Below, piece after piece: positions 22,945 through 34,883 of a stretch of DNA of 46,769 bases. The stretch comes from Oehlia diaphana (taxonomy: Eukaryota > Glomeromycota > Glomeromycetes > Glomerales > Glomeraceae). Where the stretch lies: assembly GCA_003833135.1 (NCBI GenBank), contig QZLH01000732.1, forward strand, positions 5,371 through 52,139. The letters are read 5' to 3'. The notes beneath the pieces were generated by a model. That model made no database searches, was not told the DNA's origin, and saw nothing but the letters and a program-made list of their open reading frames with translations. Numbering within the stretch: the stretch's first letter is position 1; every line of letters begins with the position of its first letter. Position numbers and translations under genes: made by a program.

Positions 22945-25900
22945 ATGTCAGACTCTTTCTTCGGATTCGATACTACTTTACCACCAATAGACTCTGACCA
23001 ATTAAATGGGTTGGGGGAAAATAACGGTGGACAAAAGGACGAAATCGAGGAGGAAGAGTTGGAGAGGAAACTTAAAGATATTACTCTCATTTCGGGAGAA
23101 GACTTTGGAGTTTATGACGATGAGCAGAACTTTGATTTGGGTACCCAATTGGAAGAAACAGGGGACGATTTTAATGACGAAACTTTTGGAAATGTTGGAG
23201 ATATTGGTACTTTTATATTTTTGGTGTTGTGTTTTCCACCAAGTTTTTTAGTTCGTTTTGCTTTTGGATTTGGATGTTTTTCTTACAATATTAATTTTGA
23301 AAATTCTAAAGCATTTTAATCTGATTCCGATTTTTAGGCCAAGATTTTGATTATACAGGAAGTACTGCAAAAATAGTAGGTACTATACAAAAAGAAGAGG
23401 AAATCTATGTTAACCGAAGGGAAAGTAGTAATAATTCAGAAAATGTTGATGGTATGATGTGTTTATATTTTGTCGTTTCTGATCCGGTACATTTTTTAAC
23501 AAAATTTTTTTATTGTGTCGTTTTTTTTTAGAACCGGATAAGCGTAGGCCATCTTATGCTGCATTATGGGGAGATGATTCAAACGGTATAGTTAATGGAC
23601 ATTCGGGAGAAACAGTAATCACACCACCATTACCAGAGGTATTTTTTTTTTAGTATTATATTTAATTAACTAAATTACTAACGAACATAATTATCTGTAT
23701 GATAATAATAGCCACCCATAAGCCCTTCAATATGGGGAACTTTTCATCCGCCACCAAACCGTAAAGGTGTGATTCCAAAGTAAAATGTTATCATTAGAAG
23801 AACAATGGTTTCCATTGACTCAAATTTTTCCTGATTTCCGAATTTTCTCTTTCTTGTGGCTGACCAATTTTTTTTCTTATTATTAGACTCTCTTACTCTT
23901 GTCCAAGACAGTACTATACCACAGCGTTACACTCCGCCTCAGACATCTCCCTTACCTCCTGGCTTTGGGCTATCATCACATCCTTCCAACCGCATACCAA
24001 TCCCTCTTGAAGAAATTGAAGCACAATTACACAGGCAAGCTGGCTTACCAGAAAAAAAGATGTTGAGCTTGGCTGAAGTTGAGGCTGCCATAATGGGCAT
24101 AAACGGTCGCCCACAACAGTTACCTATTCATCCCACGACAGAGGCTGTTTACAGAGAACAAGAAACTATTGCTTATCTTGAACAAGAGGCGGCTCTTCGG
24201 GAACATGAAGTTTTGCTGTATCATAGGGAAAGGAAGAGACGAGAGAAACAACGAAAGTTAGCCGAAATGGTAATATTTTTGATTTCACGTTTAACATTTT
24301 TTAATAATAATCTATTAATAATTTTTATCTTAATTTAGTCCAGATTTAATGGTCTTATGACTCAAAGCGATAAAGACTGGATTAATAAAATTCAGATATC
24401 TCAACTCGTGACGGATGATCCCTATGCAGATGATTTTTATTTTCAAGTTTATTCAGCCATAAGAAACCGACAAACACAGCCTCATATGTCTGCCTTTTCT
24501 CCGCACGGTGGAGCTGGATTCATGGGACATGAACGAAGGCACCGTAGTAGAGGATCAGAAAGTGGGTTATTGAAAATGCAACAACAGGTCTTGAGAATAG
24601 TAAATGATGCCAGGAGAAAACCCAAATTAACTCAGCGTAAGAAATTCGGTTTATTTTATATTATATATGAATATATATTTATTTGTTTAACAAATTTATT
24701 TGGATTTTTTGACACATTAGTATCACTTGAAGGTGCTTTAGGCAAAATTGCACTTAATTCCGTTCGTAATCCCAGACAATTATTACAGGTTTCTTCTAAA
24801 CATAATGATACAAATCACCATGTGGGACCGAGTGGTGGAAATCAACAACAACACCAAAAAATCCCATCAATTTCATCCCACGGCATCATAGATCATAGGA
24901 AAGTTCTGCGATCCATTGAGAATGTTTACACAGCCGTACTTGCTTTAGAAGAATTAAGGCGAAATCAACCACCATTACCAAGACCATATGTTGATCATGA
25001 GCGAGAAGCAGTTGAAAAATGGTAAATATATTTCTAAATGCATATTTACATATTTTTAATTTTATAATCTAATTATTGATTTGGTTTAGGAATGAAGAAT
25101 ACGCAGAGTTGGCCAAAAAAATGTGGGAAGAACTAAGAGTTACGGAAATGATCGGTGTCAGGTAAAGTGTATTTAAACTTATTCCTAATTGAAACATTTG
25201 ATAAGTCCACTAACCATTTTTGTTTGTAATAAAAAAGTTATCCGCATCCATTTATTAGTATACTTTCTGTTGCAAAAGGGAAAAAAGTCATTCCGCGTGT
25301 ACTGCGACATTGTCTTCCTGATCAAATTCTCACATTAATCACCATGTTAGTTGCCAATTTTGAGACACTTGATGTTTGTAAAGGTGCAATTTGGGGAACT
25401 CAAGGAATTGTTAGTCCTGCAATGTTAGATGAGGTTGAATTATATATGAACACTGTTGTTCCGCCGCTGTTACAATTTGTAGCAGAGGCACCAATGAGAA
25501 TTGTACTTGGGTTATTTGGATTATTCATTGAAAGAAATAATATTGTGTGGGTGGCAAGAAGTAAGGTATGATTATTGTTAAACTATTTTGAAATATTTGT
25601 AATTTAAGTTGTACTTTGTTTTAAAGTTATGATTTTATAAATCAAATAGAATTTATTATAGGTATTCATATAACTTTACAATTTGATTTAGGTTGGTTTA
25701 GCTTTTTTAACGATGTTTTTGAGCCGTACTGAAATACTAAAACAAGGAGGTGGAGCTATGCAAGGTTTGCCTTTACCGGAAGAACGAGAATTATTACAGT
25801 GGTAATAAATGAGTTTCTTTTATTAAATTATTTTTATTCTTGCCTATAAATTTTAATCTTATTACTATTATATTATGCGATATTACCTAGGCAAGAGATA

Positions 25901-26255
25901 TACAATCGACTATTCAGTCTATTGCAGAATCATTTTCTTTCATTGTTTCCACCATTTAATATTGGAATAGACGATATGTATGTATGGCAATTTCTTGCAG
26001 CGATGGCTGTCGGTGCATCTACTGATCAACAACATATTTTAGTAACCGAAGTGAGGTAAAATTTTTGTCAGTAGTGTTCAATATTTTCTATTCATTAAAT
26101 TGACGATGAAATTTTTCATAATTAGGGAACGAGTATTAGATACTGTAATACAAGCTTCAAGGCTTACAACTGATAAATCATCATCACACAAAATTGCCAA
26201 TGTTAATTTATTTTTAAACGCATTGGGACTTGATGCATCACAACTTAAAATTTAA
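22945..26255 (+). CDS. PAT1: Pat1, activator of mRNA decapping and P-body scaffold
   Basis: Pat1 links deadenylation to decapping by binding Lsm1-7, Dhh1 and Dcp2 in cytoplasmic P-bodies. Twelve exons: 22945-23206, 23338-23451, 23532-23638, 23712-23766, 23887-24269, 24339-24636, 24721-25021, 25090-25161, 25238-25565, 25692-25801, 25891-26055 and 26126-26255, giving 774 aa (yeast Pat1 is about 800). The N-terminal SFFGFDTTLPP motif is characteristic of the family. A Pro-rich middle is followed by a charged helix (HRERKRREKQRKLAEM) and MTQSDKDWINKIQISQL, the conserved Pat1 mRNA-binding-region motif. The helical C-terminal Pat-C domain begins LSLEGALGKI and runs to the end. Splice phases agree throughout. 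Confidence 0.95.
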
Positions 26256-26514
26256 ATAAAAAATATTTTTAAGAATTGTTTGTTTATTTACAAAAAAAAA
26301 AAAAAAAAAGAAATAATCATAATTTACAAAACTTTATTTTGTACTATATGAAATAAATGAATAAAATCAAAAGTTTTTTAAGAATGAATATATATTTTAG
26401 AGATTAAGTAATTTGGTTAAAAGCACGTCAGATGACATTTTTTTGTGTTACAAATACGGCAATCAAATTTAGGTAGTTGAGATATAGTCACATAGATATA
26501 CTAGTTAATAGATC
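26256..26514. other. Short tandem intergenic spacer PAT1-BDP1
   Basis: 259 bp with an A-run at 26290-26308. It must hold the PAT1 3' end and the BDP1 promoter. Confidence 0.4.
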
Positions 26515-27984
26515 ATGGAGTTAATAAAAAAGAATAGATTCTTGTTACGTCCTCGAGCAGCGAAAAAACGTGGTAATCCGATTTTCGTTTCTTTGCAACC
26601 ACCACCTAAAAGCAAATCTGTACCACTTGAATCCAAACCTTTAACTCGTGTTAATGAAGTAATTATACCAGAACAAAGTTACTCGTCCATAGAAATTCCG
26701 ACTGCAATAACAAATAAGCAAAATAATACACCAGAAACACCAGTAGAAATCCCTTCCGATTTTTCCGAACCAGGTACATATCATCCTCAATTCAAACGAC
26801 AACGAACGAATGAAGATATCTTGCATGATGAATATGACGAGCAAGAATCTATTGTTGCGTCTCTTCCTTTATTTGCAATCGAGAGACGATTCGACTTTGG
26901 TTTAAATTGTGACAATAATATGTGTTGCCCCTGTACGATGGCTGTAACTGGCGAAATTCATCCTAAAAAAATTTCGCTATCAGTTGCCAACCCTTCTTCA
27001 GATATTGGTAGTGGACGTTATTGTGGAATGTCGCTCGATGAGACATTCAATAACAAATGGAGACTTGGAAATATCTCTCAAAAAACCTCTTCTGAAGTTG
27101 CAAATTCGTCGTCCGATATGAGACCATGCGAAGATGAATTGCGAGTCGAGCAATCTAGTAATGTCGCCGATAATGATGAAAGACGTGAGAGAGAAAAAAG
27201 AGCTTGCAGGTCGGTCTTCGATCTTGTGCGTTTGATGGAGCTAAGTCGTGTCGGCTTGGCGAAGCCTCCGAAGAATCCAGTCAATCATGTTCAACTTATA
27301 GAAGAAATCCGAAAATGTACGGCGAATTTGCGTAATAAACCATTCTCGAATGATGAAAACGCTGTACAAACCTCACTCGCTTTCGAAACGTTTCCCGCAA
27401 TAAATCAAGAAGTTATTACCGTTGAAGATTTCGAACCGACTTCAGTTGAAGATTCGTATTCCACTGTAGAATATAACGAAGAAGCTTCTTCTGTAGATAC
27501 CACTTTTGAAGAAGTTGACAGTACTTCTCTAGTGCGTAAAGGCAACATTAATGATACCTCTTATGAGCGGCCTATATTAAAGAGGAGAGTAAAGCAACCC
27601 AATCCCTGGCAAGACAATGAGAAATCAAGAGATGACCAAGAAAGTGTGTCTTTTAAAGATAGATTGAATCCTATAGCAGCAGCTGAATACGACGAAATGG
27701 ATGTCATAGAGCTTGACATATATGATGAATTACCAAATCAATTTAGGTCTGATGTGCCTAAAGAATTTACTCGTCGTTGGTCCACCCAAGACACGGAAAA
27801 ATTTTATAAATGCATTGCGCTTTTAGGGTTGGACTTTGGTAGAATTGCGACGGTGATGAGAAGAACACAAAAACAAATCACAAACAAATTTAAGACCGAA
27901 CAAAAGAAAAATAATAAACGCCTCCACAACGCATTGATTCGACAAGGAGAATTCTTCGAATATAGAAAAAAATATAGATTTTAA
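26515..27984 (+). CDS. BDP1: TFIIIB subunit Bdp1 (B'')
   Basis: Bdp1 joins Brf1 and TBP in TFIIIB and recruits RNA polymerase III to tRNA, 5S and U6 genes. A single intronless frame encodes 489 aa, unusual next to such intron-rich neighbours. The diagnostic part is the C-terminal extended SANT domain (about residues 415-480): KEFTRRWSTQDTEKFYKC, then GLDFGRIATVMRRTQKQIT and NKFKTEQKKNNKRLHNAL, matching the Bdp1 pattern of W at position 1, a DF-x-I-A helix and the NKFKxE-K-N-R tail. The N-terminal 400 residues are low complexity with RPRAAKKRGNP near the start and a Cys cluster CDNNMCCPC (about 136-144). It could be another SANT protein, but the extended SANT signature is specific. Confidence 0.85.
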   Translation: MELIKKNRFLLRPRAAKKRGNPIFVSLQPPPKSKSVPLESKPLTRVNEVIIPEQSYSSIEIPTAITNKQNNTPETPVEIPSDFSEPGTYHPQFKRQRTNEDILHDEYDEQESIVASLPLFAIERRFDFGLNCDNNMCCPCTMAVTGEIHPKKISLSVANPSSDIGSGRYCGMSLDETFNNKWRLGNISQKTSSEVANSSSDMRPCEDELRVEQSSNVADNDERREREKRACRSVFDLVRLMELSRVGLAKPPKNPVNHVQLIEEIRKCTANLRNKPFSNDENAVQTSLAFETFPAINQEVITVEDFEPTSVEDSYSTVEYNEEASSVDTTFEEVDSTSLVRKGNINDTSYERPILKRRVKQPNPWQDNEKSRDDQESVSFKDRLNPIAAAEYDEMDVIELDIYDELPNQFRSDVPKEFTRRWSTQDTEKFYKCIALLGLDFGRIATVMRRTQKQITNKFKTEQKKNNKRLHNALIRQGEFFEYRKKYRF

Positions 27985-28891
27985 AGAGAATATTACAGGC
28001 GTTGCTAAAGAGTGTAATCTATTATCTGCTTGTTTACGGATTGTTTAAAGAAATTATGCTTGACATCCAATTTAAGGAAATTTTGAAAGTATCAGCAAAA
28101 CCAGTACTTCACCGGTTTGCGGTTAATCGACGTTTAGCTTTCTCCGGTGCTATTATTAGATATTTTTAGACAATATGACTCCTTCATTTGCTTGCGAGAG
28201 TTTTATTTTAACTTTTCTTCACTGTGAGGTATCTACACTATCTTTTTAGCAAAATAGTTTGCCCATTACCTTAACAACTGTAAATTGAATTGACTTAGTA
28301 ATTTTTGCAGGTCCAATATATCTGGTTCAATAAAGCGACAACATCGTCTTATCTGCATCAAATGGAAAAAGGTGTGAGAAAATCACGTAGAGGATTATAT
28401 ACAACTAATAAAAAGGTGATCATGACTAAAAAAAAAGATTTAGAAATTTCAATATCATAATGCAAAAATTTCAAAATGCAAAAAATTCTCTCATAAATTT
28501 TATTCTCGAAAATTCAAATTTTTATTTCTTTTTTTATATCATTTGAATTATTTCTATAAATTTCGTTTAACTTGGTCCCATAAGAGAAATTGATGAGACC
28601 CATACCATTGACAAGAAGAATTTTAATGTTTTGAAAAATTTGTCGTAACCTTAATTTTAAATCTTAACAAGACTTAGTTAGACCTTAAATATGATCCAAA
28701 AATACGAACAAATTTTCCATATTCCATAGTAGTAGAGTTCACAATTATTTATTATAAATAAATAATCATTTTAGTCTTTAAATGAATTATTACTTCCCTC
28801 TATAATTGTGAAAAAAATTGTTTTCTGTACATAATTTTCTAAAGTACATTAAGATACATTAATAAATTTATTAAGTTCTTTTTGTACAATA
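27985..28891. other. Convergent intergenic region BDP1/importin-9
   Basis: 907 bp between two 3' ends, without a supportable gene. AT-rich. Confidence 0.45.
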
Positions 28892-31800
28892 TTATGTATG
28901 TTTGCCATTAACTAATGATTGTAATTTTTGTTGCTCATCTTCGTTTAATTCGGAACATAATTGAACAAAATTATTCTCATTCTGCATTGCACAATGACGA
29001 AAAAAGTCGGTCAGATAATCCTATATCATAAATCAAATTTAATTAATACATTTTATTTTATATAAATATTTTCAAAATTAAAGATAATGATTTTACTCTA
29101 AGATTCGTAAGATAAACAGGATCTTCTTTTATGTCTGGGTCATCATCGACATCGTCAAGGTCTTTCCCTTTATCTAGGTATTCTAAATTTTTTGAAATAT
29201 GTTAAATCTTCTTAAAGCTTACTCTAAAAACTATTACAAACACGCCATCATTATCTTACCAGAAAGAACAACATAATCTTCGGCTGGAGCAAACGGGGAA
29301 GGTTCTTCTACATCTTCCCATTCATCGCACTTATTAGATAAAAATAACAAATTAAAGATTAAATATACATTGTGAAATATGAAAATCTATTGATAATTTC
29401 TTACTCCATCATCGGTTTCAACGCTGTCTTCGTCGTCATACTCATCATAATCCAGTTCTGATCGTTTTACATCGCTATCTGATGAATTTTGAAGGTCCGA
29501 GATAAGTAGTTTAATTATCTTTACGTTAGCGGAAACATAGGTAAACTGGTCAGGATCTACAAATAATATAAATGTTCGGATAAATTGTTCAATTGTGACG
29601 AAAATTTTACTTAATATAACATACTTTTTCGACTTCTCGACCGAGTCATAATCCCTTGTAAAATAAATAATTTTTTAAAAGAATCGGTTTTTTTAAAGTC
29701 GACACAATAATTTTGATAATGAAATATCGAACATAATACATACTAGAAGAATTAGTGACAATTAAATCACCTTTAACTTGAATACCTTGTATTCGTGGGT
29801 CTCCGGAGAGAAATAGTTTAGATAGTGAAATGGCACTATAATTGTCCTCTTGTAAGATAATATAATATAAATAAAAGGGAAATCGATAACATAATACATC
29901 GTACCTAACTTTAATACTGTAATATCCTTGAAAACTTTCGTGATTTTCAAGCCAAGTATTGAGCAATATCTCTAAACCATTTCGTCCATTTATATCCAAC
30001 GTATTCAAGAATTCAACAACTGTAGACAACTGGTTTAACATTAAGTGCGCAAATATCATAACTAACGACTGATAAAATAATTGATCGATCAATACTCATA
30101 ATAAAGGTTATTTGGATTCGAAAATATATCATCATATTCAAAAAAAAAAAATAAATAAATAAATAAAATATGGTGAAATATAATACCTGTATGAAAGTAG
30201 CAGTTTTTGCTCCTTCTAACTTGGTAGCAGCTGCCTTAAGTAATTCTGGAAGTACGGGCACGATTCTATTACCTGCCTTTTAAATAATTGAAGATGAAAT
30301 ATCAGTTTACTATCAAGTAACTCGTAATTTATGTTTCTTATATTACCTTTTTAATAAGTTTTACTACCAGATCACCGAGAAAACCAGCGGATTCACTCTC
30401 TTTTGGTTGAAGAGCCTTTGCAATATATTGTATCACATAATCTAAGCCTGTCTTTCCAGATGTATCCGTCCTAAAAATCAAGACAATCTTAACAATCATG
30501 AATTAAATATCTGAGAGAAAGGAACTTTACCATTGTGCGATATGTCCACAATCTTTTTGTATAAAATATTTCAAACAAACTTCACCACTCTATAAAATCA
30601 ATTAAAAAAAGAATTTTAGTTGAACTTGCTTTCTTTTCTTTTTATTTACTAATAATCTCGAGGAACTGTACAGACCTGTGATATACTTCTATCTTCATGT
30701 AATAACATTAAATGTATTAATGAAGGAAATATGTGTTCAACGTACGACGAAGGCAAAGGTGATGGTCCCCCTTTAACTAAACTTGCTATTAAATCTATTG
30801 CTGACTATGTCAAATTGAAAAGTTTTAAGAAGTAACAACTTAGTTCAATTGTACTGAGATAAAAAACTTAGGTTACAATATATTACCGCAATCGCTGCAG
30901 AATCGGTAACATTGTTTATTATATTAACTAAAGATGGCAATGCCCTGGCTTGAAATGAGGAATAAGCAGCTGTGTTTCCTGCTAGAGATTCAAAAAGATC
31001 GGTTATAACTGAAACAACAAGATGATCTGAAATATGAAATGGAGACATTAATATAGTATATCAATAGGCGTTTGGTAAAATAATATTAAAAAAGAATTTA
31101 CCAGTAGGATTTTTCATCCACACATCAATTATCAATGGTCCTATCATATGTTCATACCCGGCTGTTACTTCATTATTTATCTAAACATAGAAAAAGATGC
31201 TTATTAGTAGCACAAGTAAAAATTGAATTTTAAATTTATATATGTTGCTTTTAATTACTTTGATTGCAAATTCTAATGTTTCTAACACTAAAATTAATGA
31301 ATCCTCAGATGTAACATTCAACAGAGTTGCTACTGCTTCAATTATATTAGATTGATATGGTGCTACATATTGTGTATCCAAATGACGACAGAAACTAGTA
31401 TATCATTAGTTAAATAAACAAATTAAATAATAAAAAAATTAATAAACAATATTAATATTAAGAATTTTTATACTTTTGTAATGCTCTTAAAGCGGATACT
31501 TTGACAGGGATGGATTCAATCCGTTGAATGGCCTCAACAGTGGCAGCAACATATCGTGATGCGAATTCTTCGGATAAGAATGTAGCAAATTGACTGGAAA
31601 ACACAATTGCTCGCCCTTGGAGAAAAGGAATACCTTAAAGGGAAATCATTTATTAGAAATTATAATTTAATCTATTTAATCTGATAATTGGACTTCAAAT
31701 CATGCTTACCTGTTGCAGCAATATGATTAAACACAACATGTTCAAACAATCCAGAGAGATCAAAATTCACTTTAGAATCTTGAATTGCTAACAAGAAATC

Positions 31801-34018
31801 ATCAGAAACATAACCAATTGCTTTTAAACAAGCCTCTTGCATTTTCCACCTAAATTGCGATAGGAAATGTAAATTTATCAATTAGGAAACAATCAGCATA
31901 TATAAGTCTCAAAATATTACATACCAACCAGTATCACCTGCAACACGTGCTTTGTCAGATTCTTCTATAAGATGCTTGGTAGTATCAGCAAGAGCTTGTA
32001 ATGCTGGTTCTGAGAATTTATCCAGTAAGATCTTCAAATCAAAAAGGGATAGGTTAGTTAAAGACAATAAATGAAATTAATAGCGTCAATTGAATATTTT
32101 ATTTACTTGTAATAAATCTATTGCTGCAACTCTAACACTATAATTAAAAGTTTCATCATCGTCATCAGCAACAAATTGGTTTGCATCTGATGACCAAATT
32201 TCAACCTAAAAGCAAATTTAAAATTTTAAAACAATTAAACATATGTAAACTTAATCTTCTCTTGGTTTAATTGACAAACCTGTTCTTCAGTCATTTGCAT
32301 GTAGGATATGATAATCCAAATGATTTGCTTCAAGAAGCCACCTTTTTCGTTATCTTCGAAGAGTGCTTTGGCTGCTTGTTTACGAACGGATAAACCAACA
32401 AATTCAAATTGGGCAAAAAGTAAATATTCAAAGCCAATTACATCTCCATCAGAATCTTGATAAAAATTTATTCCATCATCATCAGAAGGACGGACATACA
32501 TGTTAATAAACGTATTTCAATAGTAAAAAATTAAAGATAATAAAATTAAATATCTAATATTAAATTTAATAAATTTAGAAGGATATCTATCTCTTTGATA
32601 AACCAAATCCAGCCACACTGGTTCCAATAACACAAGAAGATAATCCGAAATTAATTTTGGGAAATGTTTTATTAAGTAATTCAAACACTAAAAATTGAGC
32701 ATTTATTTTTTTTTAAAAAAAAAATAAATAAATTATTACAATCTTATAATAAAAGAAGTTATTTCTTTTACCTTCACAATCTCCAGTTTTAATCCGTATT
32801 CTTCATTCTCAATTTTCTCATTATCAATCGTTCGTTTCTTCAAAATATTCGAAAAAACTTGCAACCATTCAGGCAATATAGGCTTTAAAAAAGGCTCAAT
32901 TGCTTCTGGATGTTCTTCCTTAAGCATAACCAATATTTCTATGCATTGTTTAAATATTGTAATGGCCCGCCCACGAGTTTTGTAGGAATGAATCTTCAAG
33001 TACAAGAATAGATCAATTATTAATACAGTTCGCGAAATTAAAAAACATAAATTAAGAGGTTCAACTTACTCCTTCAGATTGCAAAATCCTTGAAAGCTCC
33101 GGAAGCAATAATGGAGTAACCTGAGAAAATTGTTGTTCCGTTATATCATTTGTAAAAAATTCTTATATGATTAAAAATATAATTAGTAATATCAAAAGAT
33201 AAGAGCGTAAATTAAATTGTAAACTAATAATTATATGTAATTGTACCATTCAGAACCCTCATAGAACCATGAACTTGATACGGAGAACCAGATTTTAATT
33301 GCGACACCAATAAATCCAAAAGATTTGGCCAATATTCAGGCCAATCGTTGTTAGCAATCTTTGACACAACGTATGCCTGTATCATATAGAAAACATGGAT
33401 AGTATTAAGATAATCACAAAAGACCTTTAAACCTTTGGTAATTATGTGACAATAAAAGTAATACCGATGCGACACGAATTTTACTTGAAGGATCGGATAG
33501 CCCATTAAATGCTAATTCACGTACAACAGCCTTTATCTAAAATTTAAGAATAGTTATACATAAACTTATGGCTACGCAATATAATGATTTCTAACAAACC
33601 TCGAAATTTGGTTCTGGGCCAATGAATTTACTGTTCGAAGGTGACCAATGCGTTTCAATGTAGTTTTTCAAATTAATTGCTGCCGAGTAATAGATAAACA
33701 ATTAAGGAATAAAAATATGATAAAATATGATAAAATTTCAAAAAAGCAAGGATATTTGTCGGTATGAAATATCTACTTCTTGTGAAACCACCATTTTAGC
33801 AAGACTAACGGGATACTCTAAAAAATATTTAATAAATTGTGATATTCGCTAATATCGAGACTCTTGAGAACTAACGCGTCCAGACACCAATAAATGTCTT
33901 TATTTTAAAACCAACCTGGAAGTTTCTCTAGCTCTTTAAGCCTTGCTTCAGCCGCTAGTCTTACATTGGGATCTGAAGAAAGAACAAGTGATAGAGCTTC
34001 ATATGCTGCTTTGTCCAT
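28892..34018 (-). CDS. KAP114: Importin-9 / Kap114-type karyopherin-beta
   Basis: Nuclear import receptor made of HEAT repeats; family cargoes include histones, TBP and ribosomal proteins. I joined 27 exons on the minus strand into 1034 aa (human IPO9 about 1041). Boundaries: 34018-33916, 33817-33756, 33686-33600, 33536-33465, 33376-33247, 33161-33070, 32993-32772, 32687-32587, 32511-32280, 32205-32107, 32031-31925, 31849-31710, 31633-31474, 31394-31259, 31180-31102, 31026-30887, 30804-30676, 30589-30531, 30470-30347, 30276-30187, 30068-29898, 29846-29744, 29654-29625, 29556-29405, 29329-29260, 29182-29097, 29020-28892. The importin-beta N-terminus is clear (ARLKELEKLP, then RQSAAINLKNYIETHW and WPEYWPNLLDLL). 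Internal family motifs are SDGDVIGFE, NQFVADDDDETFNYSVR and the acidic C-terminal segment. Introns 2 and 8 have AT-AC, U12-type ends. Divergent from transaldolase. Confidence 0.93.
32512..32586 (-). other. AT-AC U12-type intron (intron 8 of importin-9)
   Basis: The 75-nt intron begins ATATCCTTC and ends AAATAC, with a weak branch site TTTTTTAC whose A (32524) is 12 nt from the end. No AG exists where an acceptor is needed. With this intron the reading is LVYQRD-R-FINMYVRPS in frame, matching the importin-9 family. Confidence 0.7.
33687..33755 (-). other. AT-AC U12-type intron (intron 2 of importin-9)
   Basis: The 69-nt intron begins ATATCCTTG and ends TTAC, with branch site TTCCTTAAT (33709-33701) 15 nt from the 3' end. 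No GT donor gives an in-frame join here; this one yields YRQ-SAAINLKNYIETHW, the conserved importin N-terminal motif. Confidence 0.88.
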
Positions 34019-34883
34019 TTTATTTCATAAATGACGACGAAGTTGTAACAATTTTGCAAAACGCAAATAAGTCGCGACAACAAACACGCAGCCTTTAAGT
34101 ATATTAAATCAGGTGATAATCACCTAACCTTAAATTAGGAATTGATAATCTCTGTGTTACACTAGTTAATCGATGTATCAATCGATGAATTGACTACTCT
34201 CAATTTATTCAGTATAACTGTATAAGACGCTTTATTAAATTAAATAATAATGTAGTTTCGAAAAACTAATTATGAGAATCATTCTAGTAATATCACTTTT
34301 AGGAGATATAATTTGAGATATCGAAATGTAAATCTCATAATCTGTTTTTTCTTCGATCTTTAGATGACATCCTAAACAGATGAGATACTGTATCTATGAC
34401 ACTAGGGTTAGATCTTGGGTATATATTGACAATTGTTAACAATTAAGAAAAACAGAGGGCCAATGATAGTTTAGCCAACGACATTTATATATGATTATTA
34501 TAATCATTTTTATTTTTAGACGCTTGTAATTCTGAGTCCAGTGGGTCTTAGTAAATTCAATATGAGTTTGGCCTATGCAGCCTATGACATATTTCGTCTT
34601 GCTCGCTATAATAATTTCATTCAAAGTTAAACATTTTCGGTAAACAAAATGATTATCTGTTACAAATGTGCCAGATTAATAATTACATAAATCTTTCCCA
34701 CATATGATTTATAATTCATAATTACCAATGTGTAACATAATTTGATTTCAAACGTTATTTTCTCACGTTCTGTTTCACACGTAACTGATTGGTGATTGCT
34801 TACATTTGTAATCAAACATAAATAGATTAAATCTCTCTAAATAAATTCACATTCTTTTTTTTTCTTGAATTGTTCTTTCAATT
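34019..34883. promoter_or_regulatory. Divergent promoter region importin-9/transaldolase
   Basis: 865 bp between opposite start codons. It includes an inverted CCAAT box (GATTGGTGA near 34788), about 95 bp before the transaldolase ATG, and a pyrimidine run directly before it. No gene was found inside. Confidence 0.5.
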
